This document shows, piece after piece, positions 17,489 to 25,105 of a stretch of 33,381 bases of DNA (position 1 is the first letter of the stretch; the number at the start of each line of letters is the position of its first letter). The translations under genes and the position numbers were made by a program. Origin of the DNA: an uncultured Pseudomonadota bacterium (GTDB taxonomy: Bacteria > Myxococcota_A > UBA796 > SXON01); contig CAITDR010000636.1 of NCBI GenBank assembly GCA_903891165.1, positions 1 through 33,381 on the forward strand, read 5' to 3'. The notes under the pieces were generated by a model. The model was not told where the DNA came from. It saw nothing but the letters and a program-made list of their open reading frames with translations, and searched no databases.

Positions 17489-18421
17489 CTACTTTCCCCA
17501 CGCGCGGGGAATGCGGCGCTCGCCCTCGCCGGGAGGGATGCTGGGCAGGCGCGGCTGGAGCACCCGCAGCACCATCCGATCCCCTCCGGCCTTCTTGGCG
17601 GTGTACATGGCTGAGTCGGCAGCCGCGACGGCGTCGGCGATGGTGATGGTGGTATCGGGTGCCACAGCCATCCCCAGGGAGACGGTGATCCGGAAGGAAG
17701 GCGGAGCCCCCTCCATGTGCACCCCCCGGATCTCCTGCAGCACTTTTTCGCCGCGATCCGAGGCATCTCCCTCGAAGACCGCCACAAATTCCTCGCCACC
17801 CCAGCGGCCGACCACCGCACCATGCCCCACCGCGCGGGTCAGGGCTTCGGCGACGGCCTGCAGCACCTGATCGCCGGCTTCGTGGCCATAGTGGTCGTTG
17901 ATCCGCTTGAACTTGTCGATATCCACCAGGGCGATGGTGGCGATGGAGGCATGGTCCCAGATCCAGCGGGCGTTCCGCCACACTTCGCGGCGGTTGGAGA
18001 CGCCGGTTAGCGGATCGGTGTTGGCCAGACGACGAAGTTCGGCGTTGGTCCGCAGAGAAGAGCGATGACGATCGACGATGCGCCCCAAGAGCGCCTGCTG
18101 TTCGCCCAATTCCCGACCGATCAGCAGGTACATGCCCCCCACCCGCACCCGCGAGAAGGCGACACGGTGGAATTCCTGGATGTTGGAGCGGAGATCCACG
18201 TGGACCGGGCGCTGCCAGGGCTCGGCCCGGTGCAGGGCGGAGAGCACCTTGGGGACAGAACCTTCGTCCAGAACTTCGGTAAAACGCTGGGTTTCTCCAC
18301 AGAGCTGCCGCCAGGAGTCGCTGCACTGGTGGATACGGGTCTCCGGGTCGATCAGCACAACAAGGTCCCGGCTCTCGGAGAGCAGGGCACTCAGGATCGT
18401 TGGGGAGAGGTCGTTGGGCAA
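17489..18421 (-). CDS. PAS-like sensor diguanylate cyclase (GGDEF)
   Basis: LANTDPLTGVSNRREVW, ALVDIDKFKRINDHYGHEAGDQVL, GRWGGEEF; in-frame TAA just upstream leaves TTG at 18421 as the only visible start. Confidence 0.9.
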   Translation of the reverse strand: MPNDLSPTILSALLSESRDLVVLIDPETRIHQCSDSWRQLCGETQRFTEVLDEGSVPKVLSALHRAEPWQRPVHVDLRSNIQEFHRVAFSRVRVGGMYLLIGRELGEQQALLGRIVDRHRSSLRTNAELRRLANTDPLTGVSNRREVWRNARWIWDHASIATIALVDIDKFKRINDHYGHEAGDQVLQAVAEALTRAVGHGAVVGRWGGEEFVAVFEGDASDRGEKVLQEIRGVHMEGAPPSFRITVSLGMAVAPDTTITIADAVAAADSAMYTAKKAGGDRMVLRVLQPRLPSIPPGEGERRIPRAWGK

Positions 18422-18590
18422 GCGGACTCTTTTGGGGGCTGCGGGCGGGCAATTTTAGCCGAAACTGATGGTGGGTGGGGGCTGGGTTTTTGCCTTTGCG
18501 GGGGTGGTACATAGAGTGTAGCACCCTGATCGGGATCAGGGAAGATGTGTCCCCCCGTTCCCGGGCGGAGATTGGTGCCTATGTTTCGTC

Positions 18591-19040
18591 ATGCCTGACT
18601 ACCATGTAGCTCTTTCTTGGGCGCGTACAACGCCCGATTTTTCCTACGACACCTATAGCCGCTCGCATGAGCTGCGCACCGGAAGTGGGGTGAACATCCC
18701 CGCCTCCTCTGCACCTGAATTTCTGGGAGCCACAGACCGAGTGAATCCGGAGGAGGGGCTGATCGGCGCACTTTCCTCCTGCCACATGCTGACCTTCCTG
18801 GCGGTGGCCGCCCGGAAGAAATTTGTGGTGGACCGCTACGAGGACGATGCGGTGGGCACCCTCGCCAAAAATGCAGAAGGGCGGCTGGCCATCACCCACA
18901 TCACCCTGCGTCCGAAAGTGGTCTTCTCCGGCCAGGCTCCGAGTGCCGAGGAGCTCCAGAAAATCCACGAAGCGGCCCATCGCGGCTGCTTTATTGCGGC
19001 GAGCATCCGGAGCGAAGTGGCGATCGAGCCCCGCAGTTAG
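18591..19040 (+). CDS. OsmC family protein
   Basis: GATDRVNPEEGLIGALSSCHMLTFLAVAARK and distal Cys in AAHRGCFIAASI, typical OsmC/Ohr fold motifs. Confidence 0.88.
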   Translation: MPDYHVALSWARTTPDFSYDTYSRSHELRTGSGVNIPASSAPEFLGATDRVNPEEGLIGALSSCHMLTFLAVAARKKFVVDRYEDDAVGTLAKNAEGRLAITHITLRPKVVFSGQAPSAEELQKIHEAAHRGCFIAASIRSEVAIEPRS

Positions 19041-20839
19041 GAGCGGCGCTGGCCGGCCCAGTAGTCACAGTGCTCCCACAGGCGGCGGCGGATGAAAAGA
19101 TCCACCATCGGGGCCGAGATTCGGCCTTGTCGCGCCTCTTCCTCCAGGATGTGGGTGGCCGAGGTGGTATCCAGACCTTTGCGGTAGGGCCGATCGCCAG
19201 CCGTCAGCGCGTCAAAGATGTCGGCTACGGCGATAATCCGCGCCCGAGGCGAGATTTCTGCACCACGCAGGCGGCGGGGATAGCCGGTGCCATCCAGGCG
19301 CTCGTGGTGGGCATAGGCCAGATCGGGCACCTCCTTCAGGGCATCGGTCCATGGGATGGTGCGCAAAAATCGCCAGGTATGCTCCACATGGCGCTCGATC
19401 TCCACCCGCTCCTCCGGATCCAGGGAGCCGGGCCCCGCCCCCAGGCGCAAGAGCTCGCGGGCCGAGATCACCGGCTCGCTACGATCCGGCAAAGTCCAGC
19501 GCCGACGGAGCTGCTGGAGGCGGAGAAGATCGGCAGAGGAAGCCAGCTCTGCGGGTTGGTTCAGGCGCTCCACCAACTGCCAGTCCAGCTCCAGCTCGGA
19601 TAGGGCGACCGTCGCCTCTGGCCTGCCTGCAGCCAGGTCCTGGCGCAACTGCATGGCGACCATGCGAAAACGCAGGGCGGTATTGGCCAATTCCATCGGG
19701 TGCAGGCGGGTGCCCTTTTGGAGCACCTCTTCCCGTACCCCTACCTTGCCAAAATCATGGAGCAAGGCGGCATAGTTCAGCTCGGTGATCTGCTCGGGTG
19801 TAAAGCGTAGACCGGCCAGATCGGGGGCCTCGGCGTCGTGGACCTCCAGGGCGAGGCTACGGGACAGCTCGGCGACGCGGAGCGAGTGGCCGCCGGTCGT
19901 CGGATCCCGAGACTCAATAGCCTGTACAGAAGCCTGGACAAAGCCGTCAAATAGACGACGAATGCTGTCGTAGAGGTGGTAGGCTTCCAGCGCCACCGAG
20001 GCCTGGGAGGCCACCGAGCCCGCCAGCGCCACTTCTGAGCTGCCAAAGGGCAGCACCGCGTGAAAATCGCGAAGGGGGCCGGGGTTGGGCTTCCGATTTA
20101 CCAGTGCAAGAACACCGAGGATCCGGCCCTGACGCGTGCTGAGGGGCACCAGCAACATCGAGCGGGTGATGTAGCCCGACATCGCGTCGAAGCTCAGGTT
20201 GGGACGGTAGGGAGCGGTGGCCGGAATACGGCGGATGTCGGCGATATTCAGGGGCTGCCCGTTCAGGGCCACCCAGCCCGCAAGGCTGGACTCGTCCAGG
20301 TTTAATGCGGCAAGGGGACGGAGAAAATTGACAGTATCATTTTGTGCTGCGACAAAAATTAACTGCTGTTGCTGGATCAGGTAGATGCTGCCCCCGTCTG
20401 CACGCACGAGGCGCCGCGCGCGGGTGAGCAGCTCGTCCAGGAGGCGGTCGCGGTCGGTCTCGGCGGAGAGGGCCCGGCCGATCTCGTTGAGCACCTCGAC
20501 CGTGGTGGCGTCGGTGCGCGCCTGTTCCCGTAAAGAGAGCACCTCCAGAAGGTTGGGCAGGAGGCGCGGAAGGCGCTGGTCCAGCTCGTCCAGGGGGACC
20601 CAGTCCCAGGTTGCTCCCGCCTCGCCGATGAGGATGGTGTTTTCCGGTGCCACCGCCTTCTCGGTACTTCCCAGGAGCCAGAGCCGTAGAACGGCTGGAT
20701 CCGGGGAGGCTTCTTCGACCAACCTCCAGGGGTGTTTTACGCCGTTCAGCCAGCGAAGGGTGATCCCCAGGATCCGCTCGCGCTCGGGCACGTCGGGTGG
20801 CAGGACCACCTCTATCGGGAGGCTGGGTGACATCTTCAT
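19037..20839 (-). CDS. GAF and HD-GYP domain cyclic-di-GMP phosphodiesterase-like protein
   Basis: GGHSLRVAELS, LLHDFGKVGVREEVLQKG, AHHERLDGTGYPRRLRGAEISPRARIIAVADIFDALTAGDRPYRKG; GAF-like region ahead. Confidence 0.9.
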   Translation of the reverse strand: MKMSPSLPIEVVLPPDVPERERILGITLRWLNGVKHPWRLVEEASPDPAVLRLWLLGSTEKAVAPENTILIGEAGATWDWVPLDELDQRLPRLLPNLLEVLSLREQARTDATTVEVLNEIGRALSAETDRDRLLDELLTRARRLVRADGGSIYLIQQQQLIFVAAQNDTVNFLRPLAALNLDESSLAGWVALNGQPLNIADIRRIPATAPYRPNLSFDAMSGYITRSMLLVPLSTRQGRILGVLALVNRKPNPGPLRDFHAVLPFGSSEVALAGSVASQASVALEAYHLYDSIRRLFDGFVQASVQAIESRDPTTGGHSLRVAELSRSLALEVHDAEAPDLAGLRFTPEQITELNYAALLHDFGKVGVREEVLQKGTRLHPMELANTALRFRMVAMQLRQDLAAGRPEATVALSELELDWQLVERLNQPAELASSADLLRLQQLRRRWTLPDRSEPVISARELLRLGAGPGSLDPEERVEIERHVEHTWRFLRTIPWTDALKEVPDLAYAHHERLDGTGYPRRLRGAEISPRARIIAVADIFDALTAGDRPYRKGLDTTSATHILEEEARQGRISAPMVDLFIRRRLWEHCDYWAGQRRS

Positions 20840-20908
20840 TTTGTATCCTGAAAAGGGAGGGCTGTCCCGTCTCCCTTTTTGAATCTATAGAGACGATATA
20901 TATCGTTT

Positions 20909-21370
20909 CTATATATCCTCCTCTTCTGGCGGAAGCGGCTGCCTCTCCTCCAAGCTCTGCGCCATCCCCACCAGCTCTTCCAGAAGTGCATTCAGACGAT
21001 CCGGCTCAAAAAGGCTGGAGGGAGGCGAGGTCCAGCGACTGACCAGGGTACCATCCTGGACCTGTGGAGGCAGATTTTCGTCGGAAGATGTACGATGTTT
21101 GGGAAGGGCGGCGCAGTCCACCCCGACCAGGAGCTGGAGAGGTGGACCGGGGATCAGGGTGAAGGAGAAGCTGCGTCCCCCCTGGCCACCGATCACCTGA
21201 AGTTGTGGTCCATCCTCCCGGATCCGCCAGCCTGGGCGGTCCCCCCAGCGGCGGAGGGCAGCCTGTTCGGGGGGCTCCCGGAGGATCAGAGGCAGGCTCC
21301 AGCGGAGCGCCAGTCCTGCCAGCATGCCCAACGCCAGAAGGAGTGCCAGATCAGTCCACATGGGCACCAC
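20909..21370 (-). CDS. Hypothetical single-pass membrane protein
   Basis: 153 aa; N-terminal TM LALLLALGMLAGLALRW; ends in GAGGAGGATATATAG. Confidence 0.65.
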   Translation of the reverse strand: MVPMWTDLALLLALGMLAGLALRWSLPLILREPPEQAALRRWGDRPGWRIREDGPQLQVIGGQGGRSFSFTLIPGPPLQLLVGVDCAALPKHRTSSDENLPPQVQDGTLVSRWTSPPSSLFEPDRLNALLEELVGMAQSLEERQPLPPEEEDI

Positions 21371-21504
21371 AACAACGTGAAGCCAGTCTGTTTGCCACTC
21401 CGGTGGGCTGGGGGCGCAGACTTTGTGTCAGCATCTTATCCTCATAGCTGGTTGGCTACCGATGGGCGAAGTCGGTGTGTGGTGCGGCGTGATACACTCC
21501 GGGA

Positions 21505-22095
21505 ATGCACCTCCTCCTGCTGTTGGCCTGTGAGGCCATGGAGTCTTCCGGGCGACCCTTCGACCCGGTTCCCGCCGCCGCCCCTGCTGCAGCGGTGACA
21601 CCGGCTGCTGCGGTGGCCCCCGAAGCGGGCGCTGCTCCCACCAGCGTCGCAAAGCCGGGCGACCCGGACTGGTCCTTCCCGGTCAGCCCGCCCGAGGTGA
21701 TCTCCAGCGAGGAGCTGCAAAAAAAGGAAGAGGGCACTGTCGCCACCGACCTTTTTGGGAACCCGATCTCCTCGTCCCCCACTCCCGCTCCCAGCGGCAC
21801 GCTGATCGAAGCGCCCGTGGCTCCCCTTCTGCCCATCAGCAACCTGCCCGGCGACCCGTGGCCGGTACGGCTGGTGGCCACGCTGCCCATGGCTCAGCCC
21901 CCCCGCGCGGTGATCGGTCTGGCCAATGGCGACGAAAAAGTTGTTTCTCCGGGTAGTATTCTCGCGGATCAGGGCATCGTGGTGCTGAGCGTCTCCACCG
22001 ATCGGGTGCAGCTCGCCAAAATTGAGGCAGCCGGGGACCACGCACGGATCAGCTCTATCGAATTATCGGCCGCCTACCCCACAGGTTCTCGTTGA
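21505..22095 (+). CDS. Hypothetical lipoprotein with possible GspC/PilP-like C-terminal domain
   Basis: Lipobox MHLLLLLAC; Ala/Pro linker; RLVATLPMAQPPRAVIGLANGDEKVVSPGSILADQGIVVLSVSTDRVQL resembles the GspC homology region (weak). Confidence 0.7.
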   Translation: MHLLLLLACEAMESSGRPFDPVPAAAPAAAVTPAAAVAPEAGAAPTSVAKPGDPDWSFPVSPPEVISSEELQKKEEGTVATDLFGNPISSSPTPAPSGTLIEAPVAPLLPISNLPGDPWPVRLVATLPMAQPPRAVIGLANGDEKVVSPGSILADQGIVVLSVSTDRVQLAKIEAAGDHARISSIELSAAYPTGSR

Positions 22096-22760
22096 GCGAG
22101 GAGTCTATCGAGACGGAATCCCGTCGGATCCTGGCGGGAGAGCTGGCGTTGGGGCTGGTTCATGAGATGAACCAGCCTATACAATTGTTGGCGGGGCACC
22201 TGGAGAGGCTGCGGGAGGGGGCCCCCCCGGAGTGGGGGCGGTCGCTGGCCTCGATGGAGCGGGCGGTGCAGCGCATCAGCCTGTTGGTGTTGCAGTTGCG
22301 CGGCTATTCGCACCCGGGGGTGCGGGCGCCCACGCGGGTGCGGCTGGGAGAGCTGGTGGAGGGGGCCCAGGAGCTATGTGGGCTGCGGCTGGGGGTCGGG
22401 GCTGGTTTTTGTGTGGAGATTGCTGAGGGGCTGGAGGTGGAGGGGGATGCGGTGGGGCTGGAGCAGGTGGTGGTGAACCTGCTGCTGAATGCCAGCCAGA
22501 GTGGCGCTTCGGAGTTGGGAGTTCGCGCCTACCGTTGTGACAAAGAGGTGTTTGTAGAGGTGTGGGATCGGGGGCCGGGGGTGGCGGCCGAGCAACGGGA
22601 GCAGATCTTTGATGCCTTCTACACCACCAAACAACGGGGAGAGGGCAGCGGGCTGGGCCTGTGGTTGAGTCGGCGGATTTTGCTGGATCATGGCGGAAAT
22701 CTCGAAGTAGAGGACAACCCCGGCGGCGGCGCGCTGTTCCGGATGCGTTTACCGGGATAG
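22092..22760 (+). CDS. Compact cytoplasmic sensor histidine kinase (HisKA-like plus HATPase)
   Basis: H-box LVHEMNQPIQLLAGHLERL, N-box VVNLLLNASQSG, G-boxes DRGPGV and GEGSGLGL; TTG start overlapping upstream TGA. Confidence 0.88.
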   Translation: MSEESIETESRRILAGELALGLVHEMNQPIQLLAGHLERLREGAPPEWGRSLASMERAVQRISLLVLQLRGYSHPGVRAPTRVRLGELVEGAQELCGLRLGVGAGFCVEIAEGLEVEGDAVGLEQVVVNLLLNASQSGASELGVRAYRCDKEVFVEVWDRGPGVAAEQREQIFDAFYTTKQRGEGSGLGLWLSRRILLDHGGNLEVEDNPGGGALFRMRLPG

Positions 22761-22769
22761 AAGCCAGAG

Positions 22770-23630
22770 ATGATTCCTGAGCGTCGTCTTCGAGAAGAGC
22801 TGATCCGGGTGAGCCACCTGTGCTACCAGCGCAATTTGCTGGTGGCGCTGGACGGGAACCTCTCCGCCCTGCTGCCGGATGGGGTATTGTGTACCCGGGC
22901 GGGCTGCCACAAGGGTTTTGTGACCGACGACGACTTGATTGTGGTGGATCGGCAAGGAAAAAAGCTGAGAGGCAGCGGTCAGCCCACCTCCGAAATCCTG
23001 ATGCACCTCGCCTGCTACGCCGAGCGCCCCGACGTAAAAGCGGTGGTACACGCGCACCCGCCGATCTCCATCGCCTTCACCATAGCGGGCGTCAGTATGG
23101 CGCGGTGTGTGCTGCCGGAGGTGGTGCTGACGCTGGGTACGGTGCCCACGGTGGACTACGCCACCACCGGAACGCAGACCCTGGCCGACCGGATCCGCCC
23201 CTACATCCGGGATCATGATGCGATCCTGATGGATCGGCATGGGGCAGTGTGTCTGGGCGACAGCCCCTTCGACGCCTTCTGCAAGCTGGAAACCATGGAG
23301 CACACCGCGCTGATCACGAAGCTGGCGCGGGACATGGGTTCTGTTAAGGAGCTGCCTTCGGAAGAGGCGATCAAGCTGCGGAAGTTGGGACTACGCCGCT
23401 ACGGGGGGCCGCCCAGCGCGCTGGAAAAAGTGGAACAGGCGGGGGCCGATCTGCCCGCGGCCTGCCTCTCCTGCTCGGGCTGCGCCAATCCACACCCCAC
23501 CGGGGTGGGTCCGCAGGTGAACCTGAAGATGGCGCGGGTGACCTCGGGGCCGGTGCAGGCGCTCGGGGACCGGCAGATGGAGGATGCGATTGTGGGGGAG
23601 GTTTTGCGGGTTTTGGGGAGGGCTTCTTGA
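22770..23630 (+). CDS. Class II aldolase/adducin family protein with Cys-containing C-terminal extension
   Basis: DGNLSALL, PTSEILMHLACYAERPDVKAVVHAHPP, ILMDRHGAVCLG; extension with CLSCSGC. Confidence 0.88.
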   Translation: MIPERRLREELIRVSHLCYQRNLLVALDGNLSALLPDGVLCTRAGCHKGFVTDDDLIVVDRQGKKLRGSGQPTSEILMHLACYAERPDVKAVVHAHPPISIAFTIAGVSMARCVLPEVVLTLGTVPTVDYATTGTQTLADRIRPYIRDHDAILMDRHGAVCLGDSPFDAFCKLETMEHTALITKLARDMGSVKELPSEEAIKLRKLGLRRYGGPPSALEKVEQAGADLPAACLSCSGCANPHPTGVGPQVNLKMARVTSGPVQALGDRQMEDAIVGEVLRVLGRAS

Positions 23631-23698
23631 CGCGTCAAGTCTGGGCCGCCTATCCGAGGTCCGATGCAGACGCTGGGTGCATCGGTTAGGGGCGTCGG

Positions 23699-25105
23699 AT
23701 GGACAATTGGAAGCAGTGGGAGCAGGTCTACACGCGCTTTGATCCCCTTGAACTGCGCGGGGTAAGGTCGGAGTGGCGTGTCGAGCGGCCCAAGAGCCCC
23801 GTTCCGGATCTGCTATCCCGGCTGCGCCTGCCTTTTGGGCAGGAGAAGGTGCTTCTGCTGGGATCGGTGGGGGCAGGAAAGAGCAGTGAACTCCGTCGGA
23901 TGGCGGAGTCTCAGCCGCCTGCACGCTTTGTGGTGGTCCTGGACATCTACGAACATTTTTCCAATATTCTGAACGATACAGGCCTGTTAGACCGCATTGC
24001 GCCATGGGAGGTTCTTTTTCTGGTCGGCCTCGGACTCTTTCGTACCGGAAAAGACGAGGGCTGGTTCAACGATTTTGACCGCGAAACACTCGAAAAAGCC
24101 GCTCAAGAGCTGCAACCTTCTGGATCGTCGGTGAAGATAGACGTGGTGAAGCTTGCGTCGGCCTTAGGGGTGGGCGTGCTGGCGACGGCCGGGGGGGCGA
24201 TGCTGGGTAGCGCGGCGGGCCCGGCGGGAACGCTGCTCGGGGCAGCAGGAGGTCTGACCACAGGTGTAACCAAAGCTACAGAAGCCTTCACCTTTTTGAA
24301 GGCGGTCGCGGAGGGCTTCGCATGGAATCTCCCGCTGGGCCAACGTGCCGCCCCGATGCCGGATCGGGACAGCCGCACCAACCGGCTGATCCAGGCGATC
24401 AACCAGCTCATCCAGCGGGTGCGTGCGCAAGGTTGGGAGACGGTGCTGGTGGTCGATGGCCTGGATCGTATCAAAAACCGGGCGACTGCCGAGCATATTT
24501 TTATCGAGTCAGGGCTGTTAGGGCGCTTGGAATGCCGGGTAGTGATGGGTGGACCGCTGCTGCTGGCGCGCGAGGGGCTGGCGGCGCGTGTTCCGGCTTT
24601 CACCGTAAAAGTGTTGACCGAGGTGCCGGTGATCCGGCAGGATGTTTGGGGGGTAGAGCCCGTCGGGCAGGCTTTTTTCCGGAAGCTGTACGATGTGCGC
24701 ACGGCCGATCTCTCCGTACAGCTCCACGATGCGGAGCTGGAGCGGCTGGCGCTCTATTCCGGGGGCCGCGTTCGGGAATTCGTCACCATGATCCGGACCC
24801 TCTCTATCCAGTGCTTCCAACGTCAGCTCCCCGTGGCCGACAAGGACGCGGTGGACTTTGTGCTCGATGAGCACCGGCGAAACCTGGAGAGTGGACTCCG
24901 GGCGAACCACCTGCGGGTGCTCCAAGCTATCCTGGACGACCCCAAGCACAGCCTCCGTGCCGAGGAAGCCGACGCCGACACGGTGGATCAGCTCCTCCAA
25001 CGATTCTGGCTTCTTCCCTATCCCAACAAAAGCGAATGGTACCACCCTCACCCCCTGCTCACCCTGGAGAAGCTCCCGCTGGAGAAGCTCCCCCGCCCTG
25101 GCTGA
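23699..25105 (+). CDS. P-loop ATPase (KAP/STAND-like AAA family)
   Basis: Walker A LGSVGAGKSS, Walker B VLVVDGLDRI, Gly-rich hydrophobic insert between them, C-terminal WYHPHPLL resembling the end of a STAND-type winged helix. Confidence 0.85.
   Translation: MDNWKQWEQVYTRFDPLELRGVRSEWRVERPKSPVPDLLSRLRLPFGQEKVLLLGSVGAGKSSELRRMAESQPPARFVVVLDIYEHFSNILNDTGLLDRIAPWEVLFLVGLGLFRTGKDEGWFNDFDRETLEKAAQELQPSGSSVKIDVVKLASALGVGVLATAGGAMLGSAAGPAGTLLGAAGGLTTGVTKATEAFTFLKAVAEGFAWNLPLGQRAAPMPDRDSRTNRLIQAINQLIQRVRAQGWETVLVVDGLDRIKNRATAEHIFIESGLLGRLECRVVMGGPLLLAREGLAARVPAFTVKVLTEVPVIRQDVWGVEPVGQAFFRKLYDVRTADLSVQLHDAELERLALYSGGRVREFVTMIRTLSIQCFQRQLPVADKDAVDFVLDEHRRNLESGLRANHLRVLQAILDDPKHSLRAEEADADTVDQLLQRFWLLPYPNKSEWYHPHPLLTLEKLPLEKLPRPG

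Noticed and set aside
17454-18524. 356-aa minus-strand ORF in another frame over the GGDEF gene
   Set aside because: Arg/Pro/Gly-rich composition typical of an out-of-frame reading; the 310-aa frame contains GGEEF.
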